The notes under the pieces: generated by a model
What the model was told of the DNA's origin: nothing
The model's database searches: none
What the model saw: the letters and a program-made list of their open reading frames with translations, nothing else
Source of the DNA: Auricularia sp. M13
Taxonomy: Eukaryota; Basidiomycota; Agaricomycetes; Auriculariales; Auriculariaceae
Length of the DNA: 64,000 nucleotides
Reading direction: 5' to 3'
Assembly (NCBI GenBank): GCA_037042915.1
Contig: CM073197.1
Location: forward strand, 1,426,001-1,490,000
Part shown: in pieces, positions 1 to 9,901 of the stretch
Layout: each line of letters begins with the position of its first letter
How positions within the stretch are numbered: the first letter of the stretch is position 1
Program-made: the position numbers and the translations under genes

Positions 1-105
1 AGCGGCTCTACAATAAAGTCTATGTAAATTATATAAGAGGCAAGTTCAGAGCGAGGTAGGTATCTATTTCTGCGGGCCCTTGACCCTGTGAAAACTGTTG
101 TCAGA

Positions 106-1530
106 TTATAAAGAGGAGGGCAGGATAGACACGTACCAATCCTTCACATAGTCTGCGAACGAAACCATGCAGATCGTTTGCCAAATACCCAGCCCGATGC
201 GCGGGGCGACACCGCGGTACAGGCCCTTCAGTCCGTTCTCGCGGTAGATGTACGCAAGGGTGTTGACGATCGTGGGCTTCGCCGGGCGGTTGGCAGACTT
301 GTCCTTCAACATGGACTGCATCTGTGGCGCAGCTGTGAGCAGTCGCGCTCTCGGCGTCAATCAATCACTCGTGCGAATGCATACCTCGACACGGACGACT
401 TCAATGGGCTGATTCCAGGTCGCAAGCGCACCGCCTACATGAATATTGAGAGAAGCGCTCCGGGCGAGCATCGTACGACATACCAATCGACGAGCTTGCG
501 ATCTTCTCAAATGCACCGAGTTGCTCTTTCTCCGTTTTCCCCTGAATCTTCCGGATTGAGGTCTCCGCTAAGCGCGCAATACCAATGCTGTCTCGAACTT
601 CAGTTCTGATCAAAAGAGAGCGTCAGATTGGCGCACCGTGAGCCCCAGTTTGTGCACTGCCGGATAGCAACTGCATTGACGCCCTTGTTGATACCCGCAA
701 GACCCTCGCGCCTGTAGATATCGGCGAAGACTTGCCAGGTCGACGGTGGCTTGATTCCGGACTGAGCTTGCTTGTGACGGGTGATTTCCGCGGTCTTCAT
801 GCATGTGCAGAAGCCTGGCAGTCTTGTCAACATCGAGACGGCAGGTTGAGTTGACATAAAGACATACCGACTGTGAGGTACGCCTGAGCAATGCCTCCAC
901 CCATACCGCCAATAAGACCAGCAGTAGCAGGGCTCAGACCCATTGCAACGGTCCGCGTCTCAATTTCTGACGCGGTGAAGAGCAGGACCGCGCCCTTGGT
1001 GGACGCTTCGATCCATGCCTGAGGTCCATGTCATAAGTCAGACATCGCTGACATGGGAATTTATGCCCACCCATGGAATGAGGCCCTGGTAGAAGCCTGC
1101 GACGCCGCCGCGGCTCCATACTGTGCGGAGCGACTGCAGCATCGTCTCCTTGCGGTTCGCAGCCATTTGGGTCTTGAGGACCTCGAGCGGTTGACCGAGT
1201 GTCGTTACCTGCTCACATTCAGTATGGTGTGTTCTGTACATTCAATATGGTTGCGCGTGCCTCCTGCAAATTTAACGCGTGAGCTCACTCCTTACACGCT
1301 GTGGTGCTGCACTCACAAACTATACAGCCAAAGCAGCGCAAAGGCAGGTTCTGGTCAGCTTATGACGCGTACACAGCACTCGACAAACCATATTCATGAT
1401 AGCGCCTGCAACGGCGTTCGGTGAGCACCAGGGGAGCTCGCCGACCACGACGGAACGAGCTTGACGACGTACCTACGGCGATGTTGGACCAGTTAACGCC
1501 CTTCTGTCCTGGTTCCTTTTGGATGGCCAT
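106..1530 (-). CDS. YHM2: Mitochondrial citrate/2-oxoglutarate carrier, YHM2 family
   Basis: Inner-membrane carrier of the SLC25 type; yeast Yhm2 exchanges citrate for 2-oxoglutarate and was also described as an mtDNA-associated protein. About eight exons on the minus strand can be read in order. The start ATG is at 1530 ([20 protein letters not shown]). Exon 3 (1208-1071) gives [20 protein letters not shown], then exons from 1018-868 (AWIEASTKG) and 814 down ([25 protein letters not shown]), a [11 protein letters not shown] exon and the last exon with [20 protein letters not shown]. Three repeats of the carrier fold are present and order and length match yeast Yhm2. Introns are about 50-170 nt. 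The very short second coding exon (about 17 nt, near 1410) is the least certain part; one or two residues there may be mis-spliced in my model. No frame break seen. Confidence 0.9.
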
Positions 1531-2029
1531 TGCGAGTGCGAGCTAAGTGTACAGGGAAGACGGGGGACAAGGAGGGCAAGGAGCAAATGGCGGTCGAACG
1601 ATTTTGAGCGTGAGCAGACAAACGCGCTCGCTCGCTTAGCGTTCCAATGGGGCGGCAATGCGCGCAAAAAGTCCCGCGAGCGTCTTTATTCCCCCCTCTG
1701 ACGCCACGTGAATGCGCGCTCACCATGTGAAAGGCGTCGACTTAATCCGGATACTCGTGCCATGGTCGCCCTCGCAACTCTCGGACGATGATCCCGTCCT
1801 TGGATTTTGCAAAATTGAAGGGGTAGGTACGGTGCATATATGCGCCGCGGTTGCCCCAGCGTTTCGAAGAAGGATGCTTCATGTCGGGCCGGGAATCTCT
1901 CTCGCAGCTCACGCCGTCCCCAAGTTTTCATGAAGCTCTTCTTATGCCTGTATCTGCCTTCAGTACTCATCAGATTTCGTTGTATTCAGTACAGCTACAG
2001 AAAGATTGCAGAAAGGTCAAAAGACCTCG

Positions 2030-3347
2030 TTACCTTCTTTTGGGAACAATTTTGGCAGCCTCCAGCTCATCGAACACGGCCTCAAAAGCCTCCCAGGTGT
2101 CCTGATATCCCGTCCAGCCCGCCTTTCGCGCCTTGCTCATGCTGATAATGAGGTCGAAGTTCCTGCCGAGGACGAAACCAGCAAAGGCCCAAGTGGCCTT
2201 CTCAAGCGCGTCCATCTGGAGGCCCTCTCTCTCCGCAATGGCCTTCCACGCATTCTTCACGTCCTCGCGCTGGCTCCATTTGGTGAGGTCGACGCGCTGC
2301 TCGACGTGCGACTGGTCGATCTTGCCTTCCAGGCCCGCCTCGCTGGCAAAGAGCGAGATCGGCGGATTCTGCGCCATGGGCATCGCCAGGTCGGTTTCAA
2401 CACTGGCGGCAAACTGGTCCGGCGGGACGCGCAGGCCGTGCCGGCGCGCAACTTTGGGCCAGAGGTTCTGCCACGACTCGGTGTCGCCGTTCACGACGTT
2501 GAACGCCTCGTTCTTCGCGCCGGGTGCCGTCGCAGCCCACACGCAAAACTGCGCGTGCAGCTTCGCGCAGGTGAACGAGTCGAAGCGGGTATAGAACGTC
2601 TCGCCGCCGGGCCACGGCAGGTCCTTGCCTAGCTCTGCGTGCACAGCGGCGTAGATGGCGATGCACGACGCAAGGTTCATGAAGTTGTTCGTCGCGAACC
2701 CGATCACGTCGTTCGGGTAGGTCACGGTCCACTCGGCGCCATGCTTTGCGCAGAAGTCGTGCAGGATGCGCTGCTGGCGGTAATAAAAGTTCGGTGGGTA
2801 GGGCGGCTCGGGCAGCCACGCGTCCGACTCGCACATTGGATTCTTAGGACGCCCGAGGTGCACGCCATACTGTTTGGCCCCCGTCACGAGGACGATGCGT
2901 TTGATCTTGCCCGCGGTATTGTTGAGGACGAGCGCTTTTAGGAAGTTGTCGAGCATGTCACCTGCAAGGAGTGAATAGGGCAACCTCAACACCAAATTCT
3001 TGATGGTACGGACCGTTCACGCGCGTGGCCTCCTCCTCTGAGTCCTGCTGGAGATACGCAGCGAAAAACACGTAGTCGCCTTCGACGTCTTTGAGATGCT
3101 TGGCCATTTCTTCAGCCGATGTGGTCAAGTCGATGTGGTTGTGCACCACGTTCTTGGGCCACTCCTCCTTCTGCGAGCGCGAGAGCGCATGGATAGTCGT
3201 CCACTGATCGGGGTGTCGACCGAGCTCCTTGACGATTTCGCGCCCGAGGATGCCCGTAGCGCCGGTCACTATAGCTGAATGCCCACCCTTGCCTGATGAG
3301 CCTTTGGACGACGTGCGGCGGTGAATTTTGGAGAGCACAGACTGCAT
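2030..3347 (-). CDS. PRISE-type NAD(P)-dependent short-chain reductase
   Basis: Two exons, complement of 3014-3347 and 2030-2961, give 421 residues. The N-terminus carries the Rossmann glycine motif of extended SDRs (VTGATGILGRE, residues about 27-37). Downstream are LVTGAKQYGVHLG, where the Lys fits the PRISE catalytic Lys, and PPNFYYRQQ, where the Tyr fits the catalytic Tyr. This matches the progesterone 5-beta-reductase/iridoid-synthase-like (PRISE) family, common in fungi as proteins of unknown substrate that reduce enone-type compounds. The intron (2962-3013) has a clean GT...CAG pair and joins VNG to DMLDN. No pathway genes surround it, so the substrate cannot be inferred. Likely cytosolic: no signal peptide or membrane segment. 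Confidence 0.85.
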
Positions 3348-3902
3348 GGTTGTGGTTCGAGTTCAACGTTCGATGTCGGAGCGTACGGCATTGGAGAATT
3401 CGAGAAATGCAACGTTTGCCTCGACGTCATGGGTCATTCCGCCCGCGCTTCGAGACGGGAAAAGGCTTCGCCAGCAGTGGAGAATAGGTCACACGTCTAG
3501 CACCCGTATTAAGATGCACGTGGTCGTGTGAAAGTTATGTTCAAAGGCAGCAGAATGCAAGTGCGAGGCCATGTACCAAGAGCAAGGTATATGTAGGCAG
3601 AACGTTGCTGCAATACGGCGAGATAGTGAATGCAGGACAGCCGGTATTGCGGCGTCCTCTGGTTCGAGACAGCAACGGTAGAGTTCATGGTGCGGCAGCC
3701 ATCGGACAGAGCTTTCCATCGCCCAACGACGACACGGGCGACAAGAGCCGTTGAGTGCCGGCCTCTCGATGTGAATGGGCATAGCTCACGGTCCGCTGGT
3801 AAGATGGCAGCGGCTGTTCTATGAAAGAACGGGAATGAGTTGCTCGATGTCGAAGTACGAGGCCAAGGAAGCCAACTGCATTCCGAAGTCCCGACCGAGC
3901 GG
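3348..3902. other. Divergent intergenic region between the PRISE reductase and a mitochondrial carrier
   Basis: About 555 bases separate two divergently transcribed starts (3347 minus, 3903 plus), so both promoters should lie here. I see no conserved coding stretch, repeat or RNA gene. Open frames in the stretch lack any family similarity. Confidence 0.5.
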
Positions 3903-5432
3903 ATGTCTGCCTCTTCCAGTTCCACCGACCCTGGAGCAACTCCTTCCAGCGGTAAACATGTACGCATCGTGGGAGCCTTTGCTGGTATAGGCAGCGGTGA
4001 GTCTGCCGCATCTTTAATATGAAAGTGATCACTAAACTGGATATGCAGGGCTCGCAAAGGCATGGTATCACCTATCGCCGCGTTCATTGTCATCTGACGC
4101 GCTACCAGGTCACTGTAGGACATGGGTGAGGGCAAAATCAACGCCGTGACGCGCTCTGACGCGTATAATATCAGATTCGACACGGTCAAAACGCGTCTGC
4201 AATGCAGCCCGCCGGGCACATATAAGGGCGCGATAGACTGCCTCGTCCGCACCGTCCGCAATGAGGTACGCCTGCACCAAACCTAGCAGCTCGACCACAA
4301 TCTTGACATTTGTTCCAGTCCTTTTTTGCACTCTACAAGGTATCCTCGCTGTCAAGCACCATCCCTGCGATTCGCTGCTTACAGAGCCTAGGGCGTAACC
4401 CCACCAGCGGTTGGATGGGCAGCAATCGATTCTGTGCTGCTTGGCTCGCTGCACAACTACCGACTTTGGATGATGCGTGCGGGAATGGTCGAACCTGCGC
4501 CAACGTCGACCGATGGCCAGCGGCTCAGTCTCCTCGGCCACGGCGTGGCTGGCCTCTTTGCTGGTCTGACCAGGTGCGTGCATATGATTCACCTTCAACG
4601 CCTCTGATATGTATATGATTCAGTGCGCTGGTTGCGACACCGATCGAGATGCTCAAAGGTGTGTTGCGTATATGCGCCATATAAATATCCATGTTCTCAC
4701 AGTAACTTCGGCGCATATAACTAGTCAAACTACAAATGCAACTCCAGCGTGACGTCGCATCCCGCCAGTTCAAAGGCCCCTGCACTGTGCAGCGTTAGTC
4801 ATCCGCACGCAGGGCCTGCCTGGTCTGTGGCGCGGCTACGTCGCGAGCAGCTGGTTCCGGTCGTCCTTCTTCTGGATGTTCCTCTCCATCGAGGCACTCA
4901 TGCGCGGATTCTCGAAGTTGGACGGAACGCCCTATGAAGTGCGCGCGCTCTTGCTCTCAGTCTGTGTCTTATATCTAACGGTAATGCAGATGAGCAAAGG
5001 CGCAGCGAACTTCTGGGCAGGTGGCCTTGCAAGCTTCTCGTTCTGGGGATTCGCCATTCCCGCGGACAACATCAAGAAGTGCGTTTTGAGGCTGACATAC
5101 CCACTCTCAGCCTGAATCTGACTGCTTTCAGCCGGATAATGGGCGCCCCACTCGACGCGCCGCGCATAGCGCCTTGGACACTCTCCCGCCAAGTCTGGCA
5201 GACCGAAGGCCCTCGCGGGTTCTACAAGGGCTTCGTACCATGCGTCATGCGCGCCTTCCCCGCCAATGCCTGCGCATACTTTACGTTCAATTGGATAATG
5301 ACGACCCTCGGCGCCGAAGATGTTCGCGGTTCAATAGAAACTCTCAATAAATCTCCTCGCGCCTTACCAGCATCCACCACTCATAGTACTAGTCACCATT
5401 CATCCAATGCATCAAGTTGCAATGTATATTAG
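3903..5432 (+). CDS. Mitochondrial carrier (SLC25 family), substrate unknown
   Basis: SLC25-type carrier in about ten exons. Read in order: MSASSSSTDPG...RIVGAFAGIGS (3903-3996), GLAK (4049-4059), VTVGHG (4109-4125), FDTVKTRLQCSPPG (4175-4265), FFALYK (4319-4339), GVTPPAVGWAAIDSVLLGSL (4392-4573), ALVATPIEMLK (4624-4658), then LWRGYVASSWFRSSFFWMF, GGLASFSFWGFAIPADN and the C-terminal EGPRGFYKGFVP. Carrier signatures (PxDxxKxR-like) occur three times. The intron 4060-4108 needs a GC donor (AAAG|GCATGG). Near 4775-4785 the frame slips by one base at GGCCCCTG: the expected reading KGPL needs one more C, and unmended the frame hits TAG within a few codons. Since sequence on both sides is well conserved, a missing base in the assembly is likelier than decay, but a true pseudogene is not excluded. 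I chose the 3903 ATG because it opens directly onto the first carrier helix. Confidence 0.78.
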
Positions 5433-5572
5433 TTACTACACAACAGGATATAGCAACAATTGTTACTACTGGAGTAGACTTACTGGACATCTCATGCAAA
5501 GCCTGTATGTTCGGTGAGCACACGACCGTTAAAAGTAGCAGTGAAGGAATGTGGCAGAGGGGTGGATGGGTG

Positions 5573-5653
5573 GGTCAGTATTAGCATGGAAAATCATCAA
5601 TACCCAATATATAATATGGGTTTAGGGCTTGACTTCTATTTGGGTCATCGTGT
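5573..5653 (-). ncRNA. Box C/D snoRNA, copy A, same guide as copies B and C
   Basis: D box CTGA (5578-5575), identical guide TTCCATGCTAATA, C' box TTGATGA (about 5600-5594) and a C box ACGATGA (5651-5645) with one mismatch to RUGAUGA. It lies in the last host intron (5503-5701). The weaker C box may lower its output compared with B and C. Confidence 0.78.
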
Positions 5654-5799
5654 GGAAGGTGCAGGAAGAAAAGCGCAATGAAAAAAAGGGACAAGACTCA
5701 CTGCGGGCTCGGGAATGCACGACGGCATTGATAAACCTGCTCGTTGAATGTCAGCACACGCAGTGACGCAGCGCGAAAATTATGAGGATGGAAAGCAAG

Positions 5800-5880
5800 G
5801 ATCAGTATTAGCATGGAAAATCATCGTGACCCGTCCTTGAGACGAGTTAAGTGCTTGACTTCTATTAGGGTCATCACATG
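5800..5880 (-). ncRNA. Box C/D snoRNA, copy B, same guide as copy C
   Basis: C box GTGATGA (5877-5871, perfect), C' box with core CGATGA (5826-5821), D box CTGA (5805-5802). The guide TTCCATGCTAATA before D is identical to copies A and C. Spacing C to D is 76 nt, as in copy C. It lies inside host intron 5737-5934. The internal segment (about 5830-5860) has diverged while boxes and guide are kept, which argues for function. Confidence 0.85.
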
Positions 5881-6028
5881 GAAAAGGCAGAAGGGTGTGG
5901 AGGACGAGGAGGAAGGCATAGAAGCGCAACTCACATTGCAAAGTGCTATAGGAAGAAATGCCAGCTGAAAAATCTGCTTTGCTGTCAGCGTGAACAGCCA
6001 TCAACGCGATCGCGACAAGAACGAGAGG

Positions 6029-6110
6029 GTATCAGTATTAGCATGGAAAATCATCAACACAGGTCCTTTGGACGAGTTTAGGGCTTGACTTCTATTTTGG
6101 TCATCACATG
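6029..6110 (-). ncRNA. Box C/D snoRNA, copy C, predicted 18S Am796-type guide (snR53-like)
   Basis: Read on the minus strand: C box GTGATGA (6107-6101, perfect RUGAUGA), C' box TTGATGA (6057-6051) and D box CTGA (6035-6032). The guide directly before the D box is TTCCATGCTAATA, complementary over 13 nt to 18S rRNA TATTAGCATGGAA. The D+5 rule points at the fifth base (A) of that stretch, which I place at yeast Am796, the snR53 site. Placement uses remembered yeast 18S sequence. Just after the C box this copy also has CAAAATAGAA, which can pair with 18S TTCTATTTTG slightly downstream of the target. Confidence 0.85.
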
Positions 6111-6292
6111 GGAGGGCAAAGGGGGCGCGACGGGCCATGGTGGGAAAACAGCGCAACGCTTACAAGAACAGGAAGATCCTAGAGCGAGCAGCTCGTCGTA
6201 TGGCAGAAGATAGACGCGGCCTGTAGGCAAGGAGCAGGGTAAGCACGTAGAAGACGCGTGTTGGATGACGGGAAGGAAAAAAAAAAATGGGA

Positions 6293-6374
6293 GCTCAGAA
6301 ATTTGGGTATAATAATGAAAATTCATCGACCACGAGTGGACTCGGTGTAGCGATTCATATTTGTCTCGTCACAG
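6293..6374 (-). ncRNA. Diverged fourth box C/D snoRNA candidate
   Basis: Lies in the first host intron (6221-6401). Boxes on the minus strand: C-like GTGACGA (6372-6366, one mismatch), C' TCGATGA (6329-6323), D CTGA (6298-6295). The C-to-D distance (about 78 nt) and intron position match the other three copies, but the guide before D (ACCCAAATTT) differs. I could not place its rRNA target. It could be a paralogue with a new target or a decaying copy. Confidence 0.45.
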
Positions 6375-6402
6375 CGAAGGGGGATGTGGTGGTCCACTTA
6401 CC

Positions 6403-6487
6403 AGTATGAAGCGCCGTGGGAAAAGCTCGAGGAGAAAAGGGAGAAAGAGGCGAACGGCGGAGCCCGAAAGTCAGCCGCACCTTGGAT
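6403..6487. promoter_or_regulatory. Short bidirectional promoter region, snoRNA host gene / CUT8
   Basis: The first donor of the minus-strand host gene (6401) and the CUT8 start (6488) are only 86 bases apart. The host first exon and the CUT8 leader must overlap or abut here, so the two are probably driven from a shared promoter. The stretch is purine-rich on the plus strand; no TATA box is evident. Confidence 0.5.
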
Positions 6488-7697
6488 ATGGCGCACCTTG
6501 TCGAGACACAAGCCTACCACGGCGACATGTTCCTGCCCCGGAACCCCAAGACATATGCGCACGGGTTCGGGGCGGGGTCGGCCATGTCTGCCAGTGCATT
6601 CTCGCAGCCGTTTGCGCCGTCAAACCATCACCAGCCGTTGTTCTCGCACTCACACGCGCACGCCCTGCCCGCGCGGACCGCGATGGCCTCCGCGGGCGCG
6701 ACGAGCAACAAGCGCCGGCACGAGCGCGACGAGGACGACGAGGACGAGAATGCGCGGGACCGCGGCGACGCCATGGACCGCAGCCCGACGCCAGAGCAGC
6801 AGCGGCCGCGCAAGGCCGCGCCCAAGCGACTCCGCATGGCGCAGCAGCCGGCGCAGGGCAGCGACGGGAGCAAAGACAAGCCGGAGTCGAAGCCGGACTC
6901 GGGCCAGGACGTGGGCGTGCTGCTCGGTATGTGGCGGCTTGCGCACGCTGTCTTTGTTCTGACCACCACGGCATGTTCCAGCGCGCCTGCCACCCCAGTC
7001 GTTGCTTCCGATCCTGACGTCGCTTATCACGGCGCAACCGCAGCTCAAGCCCGTCGTGCTCTCGCTCATTCCGCGGCCCACGCTCGAGACGGCACTGCAG
7101 GCGCTCGCAGACGCAGCCCGCAAGCTGCGCGATGCGTACCCGTACTCGCAAGCCCCCACATTCGCGGCCACCTCGTTCGGATTCGGCTTTGGCGCCCCTT
7201 CGCCAGCCCCGAAGCCGTCGGGCATGCGCGACGAATACGTGCTCTCCCGCCTGCGCCCGCCGATAGCAGAGTTCGTCTCCACGGCATTCTCCTACCTCTC
7301 CTACTTCTCCTACACACGTCCGGCCGATCAATTACAGCATCAACACTCGCTCGTCAATAACGATAACCCGTCCCAAGTTTACACCTACCTCGCGGCGCTG
7401 ACCGACCACGTGCTGTCGCAACCGCCACTTGCCGTCAACGCGCTCTGCGCCGACATTCAGCCACGGCTCGCGCAGGAATGGGAAGCTTGGGTCAACCGCG
7501 TCGACCTCTATATCAACAAGGAGGGCGGCATGTTTCCCGCAGGCCTGGTGACCGGCTGGGCCGACCAGCTCGACAAGTTTGCGACGCAGACGCAGTATCC
7601 GCTCGGCGTCCAGATGAAGACCGTGCGCGACAACTGGGTCCATCGATGCGGATGGTTGATTGGGAGGAACTATGTTGCGATGGACGACGACTTGTAA
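6488..7697 (+). CDS. cut8: Nuclear proteasome tether Cut8/Sts1
   Basis: Exons 6488-6926 and 6982-7697 give 384 residues. Cut8/Sts1 anchors the 26S proteasome at the nuclear envelope and is itself a short-lived proteasome substrate. The N-terminal part is low-complexity with a basic stretch (NKRRHERDEDDEDEN, about residues 75-90) and KRLRMAQ, fitting the Lys-rich ubiquitylated, NLS-bearing N-terminus. The C-terminal half is the helical Cut8 domain: LPPQSLLPILTSLI, PTLETALQAL, LRPPIAEFVSTAFSYLSYF, GWADQLDKFA and a C-terminal GWLIGRNYVAMDDDL. The intron has donor GTATGT and acceptor TTCCAG and keeps frame (LLA|RLPPQ). I chose 6488 because longer upstream frame only adds basic low-complexity sequence. 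Confidence 0.9.
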
Positions 7698-8290
7698 CGA
7701 TGCAAACGCTCATGTTCCCCCGTGCTCGCTTGTGTAGTTGTTAGGTCCCAGGTGCTCGCTCTCCCTACCTCTCTACAGTTTCCTCTAGTGACGGTACGAT
7801 TCTCCATGCATGCATGCCAGTCCCGACTCATTGCTCTCATTGCTCACCCCCCAAGTATCGTGCACGGTAAGTATAGTGTCACTCCTTTCCCCGCACTCAT
7901 GTTCTGTCACGCATCCTCGTCCGTTCTACCCCCTTCGTACCAATCAATATACATGCTAGGGAATATGCGACTGTCCGAGACTCAGTTTGGGAACGGCGCG
8001 CCAATTACAGACGTCGATCGGAGTTCGCGGTCAGACAACTTGCCATACTGAAAAATCTGCTTTGACGAGCAGTCGGCGTCGGTCGCACATGCATGCACCG
8101 ACATGTCCTCGCGGTACCACGCCTTGCGCGTGGATCGCACGCGACCCCACGAGCCAATGCCATAACCAGAGACGTGACCGAGAACGCGTTATACTGGTCT
8201 AAGGGCAACGTAGACCCTCTTCCGTACAACCAGTTCGTTTACCGTTTTAGCCTGTGAGCCTCACTCACCGACTGGCTTAGTGCCGAAACA
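7698..8290. other. Intergenic region between CUT8 and the next plus-strand gene
   Basis: Holds the CUT8 3' UTR and the promoter of the 8291 gene. No conserved frame, repeat array or RNA gene seen. A short TGCATGCATGC run sits near 7807. Confidence 0.5.
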
Positions 8291-9901
8291 ATGGCGAGGC
8301 TCGCACAGGAAGGCAGCTTTCGGAAACATGTGCGGCTTGCTGGAAGAGCAGCGACTCAGGAATACTACAAACTACGGCGCAAGCTCCAGCTGGTCGACAT
8401 TCCGACCTGGTGTCCGCCTAGTTTACTGGAAGAGGTACTCACAGAGGTCGACGCGTTGCCCTCTAGCTCTGAAGAAGGGCGCGTCGTCAATCCCAATGTT
8501 CTGTACCGCGCGGAGGTCAGCGCTGGCACGATCAACGGCGCGCCAGTTTATCTGGCACCGGACGTGGTTGCTGAACTGGGCATGCCTGTGTTGCTCTCGT
8601 ATCCCGACGCGTCGCGCCCCGCCGAACGGCAGATACGACGCGACGTGCAGCCGGCACCGCGCTCTCCTGCGCAACTGCACCAACGCCTGCTGGACTTTAT
8701 CAACGCGCCGCTGCACCGAGCGCGTCCCCGCCCCGCGCCGCCTTTACGGAGCCTCATTCGGTACCATGATACCTTCCCTGGGATCAACTCGACCAAATCT
8801 TACAACCTGCTCATCGAGTATGCCATCCGGCATACGGACTTCCGCGCGGCGTACCGGCTCATCATCCGCATGCGCACGCACGCGCCGCACACTCAGCCGA
8901 ACCTGGAGACGGAGGTGCTGACGGTGCGCCTGCTCGTGCGGGTGGGGCGGTGGAACGAGGCATGGTCGCGCTGCTGGGCCGAGGGCGGCGCGGCGCACCG
9001 CTGGGCGCGCGAGCAGCCGTTCCCGTTCTGGCTCGAGTTTTTCGCGTTCGTCAGTCCCGCCATCTCCTGGGGCCGCGCACGCTTCTGGAAGATCGAGCGC
9101 AGGGCGGACGTCGAGGACAACGTGATGCGCGAGCTGCTCGACAATATCCCCCGCATGACTGGCCTCAGCTTCGAGAACGCCCCGACGCGGCTCATTGCAT
9201 CACTCGTCTTCCACTTGCTGAGCATCGACCGCGCGGAAGCTGCGCTGGATGTTGCGCGCGGATACTTGAAGAGCCTGCCCGCGTCATTGCATGCGCGGCT
9301 GAACCGCGATGCCATGCGGCTCATTGATCTTTTCGCGTCTTTCGGTTACGAGAAGGGACAAACGTATTCGGACGCGCGCAGGACGTTCGAGGAACTCGTC
9401 GCGCTGGTGCCCGACTTGCGGCCCGGCCCTGCATCGCTGGCGATGGTCATGCGCACCTTGCGCACGGGGTGCAATGGCGGCCGGCGCGCACTCGCGTTTC
9501 TTGGGCAAGCGAGAGCACGGTGGGGAACGCGCGTGGAGGACGCCACCGTGCGCCGCGTTATCGCGCGCATGGCGCTCAAAGACGACCGACGCGATATCGT
9601 GTACGCCATGTTCAAGCGGCAGGATCACTACAAGATGCATCGCGGCGCGAACGACCCCAGAGTCGTTACCCGGCTGTTGTTCGACGATGGGCCTGGAGCA
9701 CGGGATCGAGGGAGGCAGCGTCGCATGCCCGTGAGCATACTTGACAATGTTGGCGGGCAGGGGTCGGAGGCCGCCAAGTGGGTCAGGCTCTCGCGCGCAG
9801 TCGAAAGGAAGTGGGGAAATCGGTGGTTTGAGGAGGATGTGAAGCGGGATGGGATCCTCAAGAAGATGGCGGTCGAGGAGGTTCGCAATGCAGCATTGTA
9901 A
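8291..9901 (+). CDS. Helical-repeat (PPR/TPR-like) protein of unknown function
   Basis: A single uninterrupted exon of 536 residues, odd in a window where nearly all genes are spliced. Residues about 160-250 (YNLLIEYAIRHTDFRAAYRL, LLVRVGRWNEAWSRC) look like paired helices of pentatricopeptide type, and further helical pairs occur near DRAEAALDVARGYLK and TYSDARRTFEELVALVP. Tryptophan- and arginine-rich. PPR-like proteins in fungi usually act on mitochondrial RNA or ribosomes; the basic N-terminus (FRKHVRLAGRAAT) could be a presequence, but that is inference. I do not recognise a named orthologue. The 8291 ATG is the first in frame. Confidence 0.75.
   Translation: MARLAQEGSFRKHVRLAGRAATQEYYKLRRKLQLVDIPTWCPPSLLEEVLTEVDALPSSSEEGRVVNPNVLYRAEVSAGTINGAPVYLAPDVVAELGMPVLLSYPDASRPAERQIRRDVQPAPRSPAQLHQRLLDFINAPLHRARPRPAPPLRSLIRYHDTFPGINSTKSYNLLIEYAIRHTDFRAAYRLIIRMRTHAPHTQPNLETEVLTVRLLVRVGRWNEAWSRCWAEGGAAHRWAREQPFPFWLEFFAFVSPAISWGRARFWKIERRADVEDNVMRELLDNIPRMTGLSFENAPTRLIASLVFHLLSIDRAEAALDVARGYLKSLPASLHARLNRDAMRLIDLFASFGYEKGQTYSDARRTFEELVALVPDLRPGPASLAMVMRTLRTGCNGGRRALAFLGQARARWGTRVEDATVRRVIARMALKDDRRDIVYAMFKRQDHYKMHRGANDPRVVTRLLFDDGPGARDRGRQRRMPVSILDNVGGQGSEAAKWVRLSRAVERKWGNRWFEEDVKRDGILKKMAVEEVRNAAL

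Larger units (their letters stand above)
5440..6470 (-). ncRNA. Non-coding host gene for intronic box C/D snoRNAs
   Basis: A minus-strand transcript with short exons that do not code and four introns of nearly equal size. Proposed introns are 6221-6401 (GTAAGT...CTACAG), 5974-6163 (GTAAGC...GCAG), 5737-5934 (GTGAGT...GCAG) and 5503-5701 (GTGAGT...ACAG). The internal exons are 57, 39 and 35 nt. Introns 2-4 share the motif TTGCGCT soon after the donor, then a pyrimidine-rich stretch and a snoRNA; at least two have a CTGAC branch-point-like motif before the acceptor. The repeated exon-intron unit shows that it arose by tandem duplication. The 5' end lies just upstream of 6402, head to head with CUT8 (ATG 6488); the 3' end runs into the tail of the convergent carrier gene. 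Exact transcript ends are not visible. It resembles in plan the animal GAS5/UHG snoRNA host genes. Confidence 0.75.

Noticed and set aside
5573-6374. Repeats read as a dispersed transposon or satellite
   Set aside because: Conservation is limited to snoRNA boxes, guide and splice signals; there are no terminal repeats, target duplications or coding parts.
6361-7017. Arg-rich plus-strand frame over CUT8
   Set aside because: An alternative frame of the GC-rich CUT8 first exon; the Cut8 domain is in the other frame.
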